A DNA stretch of 64,000 nt from Meghimatium bilineatum. Taxonomy: Eukaryota > Mollusca > Gastropoda > Stylommatophora > Philomycidae. Location of the stretch: assembly GCA_034231615.1 (NCBI GenBank), contig CM067298.1, positions 24,769,934-24,833,933 of the forward strand. Reading direction: 5' to 3'. A model generated the notes under the pieces. That model was not told the origin of the DNA and ran no database searches. It worked only from the letters and a program-made list of their open reading frames with translations. Positions 11,607 through 23,530 of this stretch are shown here, piece by piece; the stretch's first letter is position 1, and each line of letters begins with the position of its first letter. The position numbers and the translations under genes were made by a program.

Positions 11607-12056
11607 ATTAATTGACTATATATGACTATATATATATATGTCATACAAATAGATAGTTGCACTTACATTATTTTTTTAAAATCATGTATCTGCCGTTAAC
11701 TATGTAACTATGCGGTTGGACAAAAATTAGCGTCAGAAAGACGGTCTTTACATACCAATTAAATTGTGCGAATTCGAAAAACATATCTAAAACTCTGCAA
11801 AATTAGTCCTTTTACAGTTTTTGTGAAAATTTCATTTTGGGGGAAGTGGGATCTAGTAAAATACAATTTGATTCTATACAACCAATCATCTTTTTCAGCA
11901 TTATTGTATTTTTCTGTTCAAATTTAAAAATAATATTATCATTATTTTCTATATAATTATTTCTTAAATATCCAAGGGCAACACATAATTAATATCTTTT
12001 GATCTCATTTGACCGAAGAAAAGAGAATTATATTCGACAAGATTTTGAATCTGGGA
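11607..12056. other. Unassigned AT-rich sequence
   Basis: No feature recognised beyond a short (AT)n run near 11620-11640. Confidence 0.3.
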
Positions 12057-12148
12057 AAAAATATGAAATAAAGAATCTCGGAAATTACAAGCTTTCCCCA
12101 TTAACGAGTCATTATTTAGAAAGATTTGTAATGGAAGAAATGAATTAA
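12057..12148. repeat. 94-bp direct repeat, copy 2
   Basis: See copy 1 at 10968-11061; both copies start in an A run and end in gaattaa. Confidence 0.85.
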
Positions 12149-12539
12149 CTCATCATTTATTTCTTAGCCTGAAAGTGCTTCTGATATGATATATTACAAG
12201 TCCACCTCATGATATACAGATGTTTGATATACAGCAACATAAGCTGGTTAGTCGAATGAACGAATTTCAAATAATCAAAAAGTCATCTTTGTATGGGACC
12301 ATGACGTATATTTTAGCATATGGATGTTTATGCACCATTTATATCTTTAAGAGGATGATCTTGACAATAGTGTATGTAATTTGTCACCGGCTAGATTAAT
12401 AGGTATAGTCTTGTTTCGTGGCACAATATATATATATTAACAGATATAGTCGTGTTTGTTACTACCATCAGACAGCATACAATAGCAAGCTATGCTACAC
12501 AGATAAAGGATGGCAGACAGAGACCGACCACAAAAACGA

Positions 12540-12664
12540 TGGACCACCAAAATAACGACAAATTCCACAATATACTCAGCACACAAGATGGTGGTCTCCA
12601 GAAAACTCTTCTACCGCTGACGCTGAAATGCAACAAAGGGTCTAGCGAATATATAGATAGATAG
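12540..12664 (+). mobile_element. Family C 3' tail with (AGAT)n
   Basis: Reads gatggaccaccaaaataacg, cacaatatactcagcacaca, ctgacgctgaaatgcaacaa and ends in atatagatagatag. Same tail as 35470-35565. Confidence 0.65.
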
Positions 12665-14030
12665 TCTTGTTTCTATATTTCTTTTGTAGATATTAATGCG
12701 CATATGAAAGGCATGTGATTTTTATGGTTTCCTACCGGCCACACCATCATGTTACATTATACTAGAGCTAGAGGATATGATTATGTGCCGAGGCGTTTCC
12801 AGTTAAAACCTTTCCTACATTGATCTTTATAAATATATATATATTTTTTTATGTGTTTTTGTCCTTGTTCATGCACACGGCATGTCGTATTTCAATTCAT
12901 TTTATCTTTTCTCAAATATTTCCAAGAATGAAGAAGTAATCATATTTCGTCTTTGTCCTCTATAATGCATTTTTATGGCAATGAATGCCAAATGTAAAAT
13001 ATTGCAGATGAGTCAATAAATGTGAAGAATAATGAAGTTATTGCCCCATAGGCAAATGCTACATTCCTGACAGGACTTCTGTTTTAGACAGATTAATGTG
13101 ATAGATATACAGAGAGAAAGATATATAGATAGGCAGGAAGGCAAGCTAGAATATAGCTTGGTAGATATATAGATACTAACTTCTGTGATTGGCTTTGCGA
13201 GCCGATAGAAGTATTTGTGCGCAAACATATTTCATGGAGCAAGCCAGTGGCTTTTCATTGTGCAATTCATTGTACATCCTGTACAGACATGGTCATAGCA
13301 CAGCCGAGGCCACACATCTGGCTTTAGAACGCAAGCTCGAGCTCCAATCACCCCTACGCTTAACGGCAAGAGTGGATCATAAACCACCTGGGGAAAGACA
13401 ATAGACAATAGATATATAGATGTAGAAAATTGGACGCACAGAGAAAGATAGATAAACAGACATGCATCCAGACACGCAGTAAGACAGACATGCAGACAGA
13501 CATGCAGACATAGCTAATTTGCTGCATAAAATATTAACAAGCGTTAACGATATCCTAAGCATGATGTCCTTCAATCATTAACATATGTTCATGTTGGATT
13601 GGTAATTTATTGGTTAGTGAACTAACATCACATCACTACGGACAGGGCGGTCTGTGTTCAGTATCATTAGTAGATTTTGGAAAGGCGTACATGCTGAAGG
13701 TTTCTGTAGTAAACTGCTCAAATTATATGTGTCCGTCAATCAGCTCTGTAGTAGTGAGTCAAAAATTGACACATACCAACTCTGTAGACAAGCAGGGACA
13801 TACAGACGGCCAGACAACAGATAAAGAAATACTTGGTCTTTGAGTATAATTAAAGTATTAGACAAGCCAAGGCTCCGAAACAATTACGATTATTTACATT
13901 GAAATTAGACTTTTGTCAGAGCAGTAATCAATTTCATACACTCTTTACACCTCCAGTCTAAAGACCGAATGAAATGTAGTATACATTTAATATAGTATAA
14001 ATCAGTAATTTTCAACTTATTTTTACACGC
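12665..14030. other. Unassigned sequence with short simple repeats
   Basis: Mostly AT-rich. Contains AGAT-rich patches near 13100-13170 and 13400-13470 and a degenerate acagacatgc repeat near 13460-13510. No gene recognised. Confidence 0.35.
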
Positions 14031-14130
14031 GTACGAAACGCCATTTGTGTTTTTTTTCTCCCCCCCTCCCCGGTACACTAAAATAAATTTCTTTAAATAT
14101 TGATTTTATTTCCATATCACAAAGGTCATG

Positions 14131-14131
<1 letters not shown>

Positions 14132-14201
<70 letters not shown>
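14132..14201. repeat. (AT)n microsatellite
   Basis: About 70 bp of uninterrupted AT repeat, lying directly against the 3' end of the family D copy that follows. Confidence 0.97.
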
Positions 14202-14203
<2 letters not shown>

Positions 14204-14708
14204 GATGATGTTCGTCCGTCGTGATCGACGATGACCAAAAACTCAACCATAATAATAATAACAATAAATAATAAAATAATAGAGTTAATAGTGCGTTTTT
14301 AAATGACTAGCAAGTCCAATGCGCGCACAAAATGTTCTTTTACAGAATTGACAACAATAGAAGGTATCTGTGTGACGTTGAGATGTTTTTTCTTTTCTAC
14401 GTGTCCGCTTCTGTCTTGCAGTTTCTTGTCTGAATTCCTCTGCCGCTAGTGCTCCCGTTCTAATGCTGTAACGCCATGCTGTTCTATCCTGAGCGAGGCT
14501 CTCCCAAGCTCCTACGTCAATGTTAAGATGTTTCAAGGATGACTTGAGCGTGTCTTTGAAACGCTTTTTCTGTCCACCAGCTTTTCGAAATCCTGCCTTG
14601 AGTTCTCCATAATATATTTGTTTTGGCAAACGCGAGTTCTCCATACGCACAAGATGGCCTACCCATCGTGCCTGCGCCTTCATAAGTATTGTGTGGATGC
14701 TTATTGAG
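14202..14708 (-). mobile_element. Non-LTR RT 3' end with C2H2 finger, family D copy 1
   Basis: The minus strand reads ARWVGHLVRMENSRLPKQIY, FRKAGGQKKRFKDTLKSSLK, DVGAWESLAQDRTAWRYS and ends FYCCQFCKRTFCARIGLASH + LKTHY, stop. The last part is a classic C2H2 zinc finger (CxxC...HxxxH), known as a C-terminal addition in some animal RT elements. The frame is open for 132 codons, so this copy is young or well preserved. It is truncated 5' at about 14708 compared with copy 2 (20362-21222). Confidence 0.85.
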
Positions 14709-14989
14709 AGATAGAGAGCTTATATATAATAGAGAGGTTCTGTCAGACTCTCCGTTACACTCTATAAATAGCGCATTTACATCTCAGAATTCCGTGCGAC
14801 ATCCAATCACAGCGATTGGTATCGTGATGTTATTCAAAGCAGGCGACATATTGGTATACAAACGTGTGCTAAAAGGTAAACTTCTTTATTGGCTTGTGGT
14901 TAAAGTTATCTAAAATATATTGCATTTAAAATATAAATATAATATGCTTTAAATGATGGATGAAGCTGATCCAATCGTAAAAAAACCAT

Positions 14990-15600
14990 CTAAAAACTAA
15001 AGGGCGAAAACCTAGATGGTTCTATTCGCTAAGCCCTTTGTAGCCTTTCAGCTTCATGAATAGAAGGGATTTCTGGAGATGGCCCTCATGTGTGCTAAGG
15101 ATATTGTGGAATTGTTCGCCTCTTAAGTATTTCCGTGGCCCATCGTTTTAGTGGTCGGTTTCTAGGTCTGCCTTCACAGTATCTGTGTAACATAGCTTGC
15201 TGTAATATGCTATCTGATGGTAGTCTGCTGATGTGTGCAAACCATTTGATCTGTTGTCTCTTAATATATTTCAAGATTGGGGTGGTGCCGGTTCTGTCTA
15301 ATGTTCTCATTCCTCACTCTATCTCTTAGGAATATTACTAAGATTCTGCGTAAGCATGCCATTTCAGCTATCACAAGTTTACGTATGTCATATGATGTCG
15401 GTCGTTGTCCATGATTGACATTGGTAGCACAGCGTTAGCATAATAATCGTTTTAAATAGTGTTATTTTGGTGTTTAAATCTACATTTTTGTTTTTGATGA
15501 TTGGTGTCATTTGCCCTTAGGATTTGCCATGCTTTACTACATATATTGTGTATTTCTTTGCTGTTCTGTCGTTATATTGGGCATGTGAATTCTCGTATAT
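14990..15600 (-). mobile_element. Non-LTR RT 3' end, family C copy
   Basis: The minus strand reads [40 protein letters not shown], then the family tail. Upstream text to about 15600 matches 46990-47470 (for example caaaccatttgat and tctctta). Degenerate. Confidence 0.7.
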
Positions 15601-16440
15601 ACGTCGAAGTCAAACAATTTAAAATGAGGCAGTAAATTTAGCTGAGGATCGTGTTTCTGCATATAACTGTGGAATTGTGCATATTAAATGTAAAATTTTC
15701 AGTGCTAAATAATTTTTTTATATGGTAATAAGCTGGAGTATCCTCAGTTCTTGCGCTTGATGCTCTCTGATAATACACACCCTAAATACACACATTTTCG
15801 TGAGACTCTTTGCTCTTATCATAGCGCTCTTTCTCTGACGGATTTCCAAGGTCGAGGTCTATATGTTTTAAAATTTAAATAACACAATTATAATCGAACT
15901 TCTCATATACAATCGCCATACAACAATGCTTCACAGTTCGCTCAATTGTATGTTTTTGACAGTACTCAAGCAAAAGACGTTCGACAAGCACACGCAGCAA
16001 ATGCTACATGCAAACGATACATTTTTGATAAAACCGAACGATTTTTTTTGGTCAGCACAATAGAGTAGCGCAGTCGTATTAGTTAATGTGTGATATCGAA
16101 ACAAGAGAGATTCAAAATACTGCTCAAACTGGAAGAGTCATCCCAATAGTAAACGTACTATTCAAGCGCTACTGTCAATATGATGAACGTTGCTATAATA
16201 AACCAACATCAATGGTTTTATCAACGAAGATGGCGACCCCTCTTTCAAAGTAACAGTTGCATTTATTCATTCATAAAATATTTTTTATGGACAGGATTAA
16301 ATGACATGGTAATGTGCTGTATGATTTCATACTATCCTTTGTTCCCATAAGGTGAGATGGATTGGCAATCACATTGGCAATGTGAGGCATATCAGGGTAA
16401 GAAACCCAACACATTTCGAAGTCAGATCCCGAAGGGATTT
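15601..16440. other. Unassigned AT-rich sequence
   Basis: No gene, RNA or tandem repeat recognised. Confidence 0.35.
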
Positions 16441-16450
16441 GAAAGAATCT

Positions 16451-16467
16451 AGTATATATATATTATA

Positions 16468-16548
<81 letters not shown>
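16451..16548. repeat. (TA)n microsatellite
   Basis: Nearly pure TA repeat. Its right end is the TA target site of the MITE beginning at 16549. Confidence 0.95.
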
Positions 16549-16551
<3 letters not shown>

Positions 16552-17021
16552 TAGAAATCAGATTATCCGAATCCCAATCAACTGAATCCCCAATTATCCG
16601 AATAGAATTTGGGTGAATTAATTTGAGAGCGTTTACGGACGCGGTGGAGAGATCCCGGGGCAGTGCGCATGTGCCGTAGCTATCGTATGTAACTGGAGTT
16701 ATTAATAGCAGCGAAGCAATTAGTCATTGCCCGCTTCTGCTGTGCAGATCGCCATTTTTTTGTCAGTTTGAGTCGGGCTCTATTCAGTTTGCACTGTTCG
16801 CTCTATTCAGTTTGCACTGTGTTTACTGTTGCATAGTTGCAAAATACACAGTTGTTTACATATTACTGTACTTGTATCAATAAAATTCCGTTCATTTCAA
16901 TTGTATGATTGTATGTATGCACACTGTTATGCTTCATTTCTATCTATATCCAATTATCCGAATTTTCCATTATCTAAATCGGCTCGATCCATAATTAATT
17001 CTTATAATAGGATTTATACTG
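16549..17021. mobile_element. pogo/Tigger-like MITE, 473 bp
   Basis: The left end cagtagaaatc and right end gatttatactg are inverted repeats (10 of 11 match). Both ends carry attatccgaa-type sub-terminal motifs, and TA flanks each side (16547-16548, 17022-17023). CAGT... termini with attatccga motifs and a TA target are typical of pogo/Tigger elements of the Tc1/mariner superfamily. No transposase is encoded. A direct repeat of ctctattcagtttgcactgt lies inside (about 16780-16820). Confidence 0.65.
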
Positions 17022-17352
17022 TATATGTGTGTGTGTGTTTTTGTTTGTCTGTGTGTGTTTGCGTGTGTGTGTATTTGTTATTTATCATTCAAATAGTACC
17101 ATGCTGTGGCCTAAAGTTTATGTAATATTCATATCTGCGGTAAGACCCACGTTGAGAACCACTACAATAAATAATAAATAACTACATGTTAGAGCTTATA
17201 TGTATTTATCGAGCATAAGTTGACTTGCCTGAAAGGAAACAAATAATAAAATCAATATTTATCTTCTGAGTATGTCGTAAGAGGTGATAAAAATTAGACA
17301 TACGTGTATGTATGTACAAATAAATTGTCGATGTTAGACATACATGTATATT

Positions 17353-17457
17353 CAAGTAGGAAGCAAGAGGATACAATATACATTCTTGAGACTAATGGGA
17401 AAAAAGGCGAATCAGTGCCTTTACAACGGACCTGGTTCAATTTTCGCTAATCTCAAG
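17353..17457 (-). repeat. tRNA-like SINE (family S1), copy 4
   Basis: Plus text ttcaagtaggaagcaagagg and acctggttcaattttcgct match the other S1 copies. It splits a gacatacatgtatgtac repeat that resumes on both sides. Confidence 0.5.
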
Positions 17458-17490
17458 ACATACATGTATGTACAAATAAATTTTCGATGT

Positions 17491-18209
17491 AAGATATACG
17501 ATGTAAGAGAAAGGCGTCTTCCTAAATATCAAGAAAACAGAAGTAATGGTTATTTCAAAGAAAGAAAATAACACACCTTGCAAGATCATAGTGAATGATA
17601 TAGTATTAAAACAGGTCTACTAATTCAAATATCTAGGTACAATTATTACAGCAGATGGAAGAAGTTCAACAGAAATAAGATGCAGAATAGGACAGGCAAA
17701 AACAACATTCAGAAAAATGAAAAATATACTGTGTAATATGACCTTGTCATTAGAGGTGAGAAAGAGAGTTCTGCAGTGCTATATAACCCTATACTAACAT
17801 ATGGGTGCGAGTCTTGGACAATAAACAAACTGGAAAGTGGGAGATTGGAGGCAACAGAGATGTGGTTCTACAGAAGAATGCTGAGAATACCATGGACTGC
17901 CAGAAAAACTAATTTAGAGGTGTTAAAAGAGTTAAATGCGAAACGGACCTTAATCAAGAATATAAGAAAAAAGCAATCTTCTTTTTTTGGCCACTTTATG
18001 AGACAGGCAAGTTTAGAGAACATAATCACAACAGGCAAGATTGAAGGCACCAGAGACAGAGGGCGACAACGTGAGAAAATATTAGACAGTTTAACAACCT
18101 GGCACGGCAAAGAAACAACAACGACTTTGATACATAATACTGTGGACAGAGAGCTGTGGAGAGCCATGACCGCCTACGCCACCCGGCATGGCACCTGATG
18201 ATGATGATG
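17491..18209 (+). mobile_element. Non-LTR RT fragment, family B copy 2
   Basis: The frames read FLNIKKTEVMVISKKENN, FKYLGTIITADGRSSTEI, YNPILTYGCESWTINKLESG, MWFYRRMLRIPWTARKTNLE, FFGHFMRQASLENI, DRGRQREKILDSLTTW, stop, then (GAT)n. A stop before FKYLG and a frameshift near 17790 break it. The flanking direct repeat aagatatac (17491-17499 and 18210-18218) is a likely target duplication, in which case the element proper starts about 17500. Confidence 0.8.
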
Positions 18210-18299
18210 AAGATATACAGATATGTACAAATAAATAGAATTGTATCCACTAATTATTTTGAATAGATGTGCTATACAACTTGTTTACAATAATATAAA

Positions 18300-18620
18300 A
18301 TTATTGACCTAAACAACTTCGTGAACGAACTTCTTTTGTAGACGATCAAGCAATAATATCAACAACAAAAGGACAACTACAATAACATATAAACAGATTA
18401 AGCGGTTTCACATGCTTTCAAACTACCATCAGACAGTTCCCCTCAAAAAAGAATTACTATAAGACATGATGGATACAAAACCAAAAGAAGACCTACTACA
18501 TATGAATTGAAGAAGTAACAACGTTATGGGGAAACAAACATATATGAAGGCACACAAAAAAACGACATCTTCAGAGAACTCTTATACCCCTGACGCTGAA
18601 AGTCATAACGTGGTATAAAG
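18300..18620 (+). mobile_element. Family C remnant (RT scrap joined to 3' tail)
   Basis: A short RT-like scrap around a degenerate FADDQA block (plus text tttgtagacgatcaagcaat) is followed by the family tail (agagaactcttatacccctg, acgctgaaagtcataacgtgg). The middle of the element is missing. Confidence 0.5.
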
Positions 18621-18689
18621 GCGAAAATAAAGAGGAAAAAACTTTCATTACTACGTGTTTTCCTGTTAAGGAGTGCAGGGAGGCTGTTA

Positions 18690-18850
18690 AGGCTGTGAAA
18701 ATAAAGGCCGCGGTGTCAAAGCTGTCGCCGCGACGTGAAGAGGATTTTTTATTGCACCTCAGAAAGATACAAATCCTTGTCCAAACCGCGGATTGAACCC
18801 AGGAATCTGAGGCTGGCGTTCTAGCCGTACGGCTACGCGCTCCACTAAAG
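18690..18850 (-). repeat. tRNA-like SINE head (family S2)
   Basis: The minus strand begins gtggagcgcgtagccgtacg and reaches cctgggttcaatccgcgg, resembling tRNA box A and box B (ggttcaatcc). Followed by a non-tRNA body. Too degenerate for a real tRNA gene. Confidence 0.5.
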
Positions 18851-18859
18851 GAAATAAAG

Positions 18860-20060
18860 GAAAATAAAGGAAAACAGAATATAAAATTAAATATTTATGG
18901 CATGTTTAACAAATAAAACACATTTTTCGGAATTCAAATCCAATTTACGTGCGAGTTTATGGACATCGTTATTCTTAGTTCGTCGGTAATTCAATACTTT
19001 ATGACCAAAATCAGTAGAATACATGTAACAATTTGCGAGTTTCTTGGCACGAATTTCAGAAAAACACTGGAGATATATGTTTTCATATGCTACTATAAAA
19101 AGTGATGCTGTGGGCAACGTACATTAATGAGACATTATTAGATAATTGTATAACGTACCTTCATACACTCTATTTAGATGATGGAAAATAGACAGGCTAC
19201 TCATATGAAATGAAATAATATAAGTTTAGAAGCGTTCGCGTCCTGATCGCTATAATCGATATCTACATTTGTAATCGAGAATTCGAAGTATAGGTGATCG
19301 AATGAGAAACCATGATAAGAAGTAGCATTACAATTCTGATGAATCTTGCAGTTCACACAGACAAGTAGATGATACGTCTTTCTGTGTTAGTACTTTCCAT
19401 GATTACATTTATCAACTTAGACTGTTATTTGATTGTAGGTAATACGCTGCTATATAGCACTTCGGGCTATATGTAGATTACCACTACATCAGTTTGTCCT
19501 CTCATTTCTTCCCCGGTGTGGCAACAGGAGCCTGGGTGAAAAGAATGGCCAAAGTATTCTTTTAATTGTTATCAGATATACCGTAGTAGGCGACCAAGGA
19601 AAGTTGGGAGATAAGCTGATAACGTGTCAACTGTCACAAAATATCATCATTGTCACCTAATGTCTTATCTCAATTTCTTACTTTTATATTCATCCAAATG
19701 GCTCCAATAGATTCTGAAGTGATGTTGGATATCTGTCATTGCACTTTTGTATTTTTGTGGAAGACTACTCGGTGGCTGAGAATGTCAGATGTATCATCGC
19801 TTCAAATTGGTTAAGTGATCTGACAAATGAATAATGAACGCATTTTTCTAAAAGAAGATCGCTGACCGCTGAAAGCGTTAAGATTGGTGGAGGGTGCCGG
19901 TGTGCAGTGTAGATACAATAATAAACACGTTGAAATTAGCATTAAGCATACTATTAATTTGTTTCCGTATATCTACTGATCAGGAGAGTTCATACAAAAA
20001 GAGAGACCTTTAAAAATTACCGCTGATGTTAAGTGAAAATTGTTAAAATAAATATACGGC
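18860..20060. other. Unassigned AT-rich sequence
   Basis: No exon or RNA gene recognised. Nothing seen that explains the 76-codon minus frame at 18887-19117. Confidence 0.35.
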
Positions 20061-20064
20061 GACA

Positions 20065-20361
20065 CAAAAGATTCCCGTTCTCTGTACTACAAACTGCAGG
20101 AAATCTACACCGATACAAAACATCCCCGTTCTATGCATTACAAACTACAGGACATCTATAGCGACACAAAACATCTGCGTTCTCTGGACTACAAACTGTA
20201 GGAAATTTACAGCGACACAAATGATCTGCGTTCTCTGTACTACAAACTGCTGAAAATCTACGGCGATACAAAACATCTCCTTTCTCTGTACTACAAACTG
20301 CTGGAAATCTACAGGGATACAAAACATCTCCGTTCTCTGTACTACAAACTTCTGGAAATCT
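20065..20361. repeat. Minisatellite, about 60-bp unit, left part
   Basis: Repeats of cgacacaaaacatc...cgttctctgtactacaaactgc..gaaatcta, about five copies. It is interrupted by the family D insertion at 20362-21222 and resumes at 21223-21260. Confidence 0.85.
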
Positions 20362-21222
20362 GATGTTCGTCCGTCGTGATCGACGATGACCAAAAACTCA
20401 ACCATAATAATAATAACAATAAATAATAAAAATAATAAAAGTTAATAGTGCGTTTTTAAATGACTAGCAAGTCCAATGCGCGCACAAAATGTTCTTTTAC
20501 ATAATTGACAACAATAGAGGGTATCTATATGAGGTTGAGATGTTTTTTCTTTTCTACGTGCCCGCTTCTATCTTGCAGTATCGTGTCTGAATTCCGCCGT
20601 TAGTGCTCCTGTTCTAATGCTGTAACGCCATGCTGTTCTATCCTGAGCGAGGCTCTCCCAAGCGCCTACGTCAATGTTAAGATGTTTCAAGGATGAGTTG
20701 AGCGTGTCTTTGAAGCGCTATTTCTGTCCACCAGCTTTTCGAAATCCTGCCTTGAGTGCTCCATAATATATTTTTTTGGCAAACGTGAGTTCTCCATACG
20801 CACAAGATGGCCTGCCCAGCGTGCTTCCGCCTTCATAAGTATTGTGTGGATGCTTATTGAGGTTGATTTTTCCAAGACCTCGTAGTCTGGTACTTTGTCC
20901 CACCAATGGATGTTTAGTAATTTACGTAGGCAGGTAAGATGGAAATGATTTAATTTTCCTGCATGTCTAGCATACACTGTCCACGTTTCACAAGCGTATA
21001 GTAGGGTTGGTATAACAGCAGCATGATATACTTGAAGTTTGGTGGTTGTTCTTATACTTGTTCTGTCCCATACATTATTGCGTAATCTACCAAATACAGC
21101 ACTAGCTTTTGCCAGTCTATTGTTAATTTCCACATCAATGTTGACATCGCGAGAGAGAGTGCTTCCAAGGTAAGTAAAATTGTCGACTACCTGCAGTTTT
21201 TCCTGATTGACGATGATGGAAA
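20362..21222 (-). mobile_element. Non-LTR RT, family D copy 2, inserted in a minisatellite
   Basis: 861 bp flanked by tctggaaatct at 20351-20361 and 21223-21233 (11-bp target duplication). The minus frame reads NFTYLGSTLSRDVNIDVEIN, LYACETWTVYARHAGKLNHF, LTCLRKLLNIHWWDKVPDYE and ARWAGHLVRMENSRLPKK, then frameshifts. The 3' part matches 14202-14708. Truncated 5' within the RT thumb region. Confidence 0.88.
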
Positions 21223-21299
21223 TCTGGAAATCTACAGCGATACAAAACATCTCTTGGTTTCAGCACACATTTATTTCAATGGTATTGCTTTACCAAATT

Positions 21300-21950
21300 T
21301 TAAGTTCATCATCACCAAGTTATGTCTCCGCAAAGAATATAGGCTACAACAGACCTCCAACATCCTCTATCGCTTGCTTTAGGGGTGCACTATGGTAGAC
21401 TAACCTCTCGTATCGCGACGTTTATCTTCTCCTCGCATCTCTGCCTACATCTGGGTCGCCTACCCTCATCTCTATCTCCAAAATAGGTCTTCAACATCAT
21501 TTCATGTCATTTAATATGTCCACACTATTTTAATTGTTTAATTTTATTTCGTTTAATAGTTATTTTTTCATACCAAATTCTGCCAGAGCGTCTTAATTAT
21601 TTTATTCTCTATCCATGAAGCTCTGCACATTCTTCTGTCTATCAACATCTCAATGGCGGCAATTCTGTTATATAGTTTTCAGTTGTTTGTTTGAGCCTTA
21701 CTTTACTTTGGAATAGATTGATTATTTTATAATTCGCACTGTTAGCTTGTTTGTTATTTGTTTCGATGTTAATGTTAAATTATACATTTCTATGGTATGC
21801 CTGTATTACGTTTTTGTAATTGTTTGATGTTAGGAATGTCAGACTATCATTATTTTGATTGTCGTATTGTCTATTTGTTTCATGGATACATGATTCTCGT
21901 ATATTTTCTGCAAATCTTGCGAATTTTCTTTTAATGTTGTAAAAGATAAA
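21300..21950 (-). mobile_element. Non-LTR retrotransposon 3' end, family A copy 2
   Basis: The plus strand shows the (ATC)n tail (catcatcacc), atgtctccgc, acagacctccaacatcctct and later blocks in the same order as the other A copies. Heavily decayed. Confidence 0.6.
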
Positions 21951-22289
21951 GTTTAAACACTTCTAGGTTTAATGCAGTCATTTCCTTTTACAAGTTTTTA
22001 TTTGTGCATTCTTGTATACATCTGTACACGTGCTTAAACTTATGCACTGACATCGTTTCTATTTCTACGCTTTTTGTTTCAACTTTCATTTCGTTTGTGG
22101 ATCTGCAAACATGTACGTCTATCTAATACCACATAATTTGGAGTGATGGCATATATTTTTATTTCCGCCTTCGTGCTCACAATCTCATCTGTCACCCGCT
22201 GATAACGTTTTTAAAACCTTATTTAGATGTATTCGTGTAAAGGCAAAGTTTTATTAGCAATTTGAACGCTGATTTCAGCCTTTTATTTT

Positions 22290-22400
22290 TAGAACAAGCT
22301 TACAAACAGCACACAAGAAAGCCTTCTCCAGAGAACTCTTCTTCCAGGGATCCATAAGGCAAACAAGGACGACAGTGTATAGATGGATAGATAGATAGAT
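22290..22400 (+). mobile_element. Family C 3' tail with (AGAT)n
   Basis: Contains agaacaagcttacaaacagc, ccagagaactcttcttcc, aaggcaaacaagg and gatggatagatagatag. It is followed by a CT-rich simple repeat (about 22430-22475). Confidence 0.6.
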
Positions 22401-22440
22401 TTTAAGCTTTCTCTTAATGGTTCCCTTTCTCTCGGTCTCT

Positions 22441-22473
<33 letters not shown>

Positions 22474-22689
22474 GTTCACTTCTGCGTTTCTACATTACAC
22501 GTATAATTTAATATTCAAATTTGTTCTTCACATCTATAGAATATTATCAAAGTAAATCTTGTATTTTCATCTTTGAAAGACTTTTGTGCTCTAATCTTTT
22601 CCTTTTCATCTGTTTACACCATGAAAGAGGAATAGTTTTGCAAATCCCGTTTCATGCACATAGCCAAGTCCTACTTACTATGGGATTGT

Positions 22690-23010
22690 GTTACGGTTTT
22701 ATTACTTCTTCATTTATTAAGTATCGTCTCCGAGAGTGTCGTCTTCAACATCCCCTGTGTCTTACCTTGGTGGAGCACTCTGTTAGACTCTAACCTGTCC
22801 ATCTCGTGATGTTTCTCTCCAACTTGTATCTCTGTCTACCTCTTGCTCGTATCCCCTTGACTTTACCTTCAAGTAAAGTCTTCAACAAGGTGTCATGTCT
22901 TTTAATGTATCCAAAGTATATAATTTGTTTGATCTTTATTTCTTTTAATTGTTCTTTTTTCATGCGAAGTGTTGTTAGAACCTCTTTGTTTTCATCTAAG
23001 ATATGTTTGT
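22690..23010 (-). mobile_element. Non-LTR retrotransposon 3' end, family A copy 3
   Basis: Plus text cgtctccgag, ccccTGTGtcttaccttggt, aacctgtccatctcgtgatg and ttgtatctctgtctacctct matches the other A copies. Confidence 0.65.
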
Positions 23011-23231
23011 ATATCTATTAAGAAATATATATACTTTAGGAAATCATTGGAAATCAACATGGAAGAATGGAGAGGGATATAGTAACGAGCAAAAAAAAGT
23101 AAAAAAAATTGGATATATCAATGTTACCAGAGAAACATATAAATATAGGAGACAAAAAGAGGCACAGAAACTAAATTCTACTTTATGCTGACATAACCAA
23201 AATCAAGATCGAGAAATTATGTCATACATAC

Positions 23232-23336
<105 letters not shown>

Positions 23337-23394
23337 ACATGGAACGGAAGCGAAAAAGCCATTATGTTGAGTAAAGTCCAGGAGAGTGAGTAGA

Positions 23395-23530
23395 TGAGCT
23401 GAGATCATCTCGATGTGATGCTTGTGCCATGTGATGCCTGTGTCATGTGATGGGTGTGCCATGTGATGCCTGTGCCATGTGATGCCTGTGCCATGTGATG
23501 CGTGTGCGATGTGATGCTTGTGCCATGTGA
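23395..23530. repeat. Short tandem repeat, about 17-18 bp unit
   Basis: Around seven copies of tgccatgtgatgcctg with single-base variants. Confidence 0.85.

Noticed and set aside
14023-14250. Frame with a long YIYIYI run (also 16352-16585 and 23217-23462)
   Set aside because: Translation of (TA)n microsatellites.
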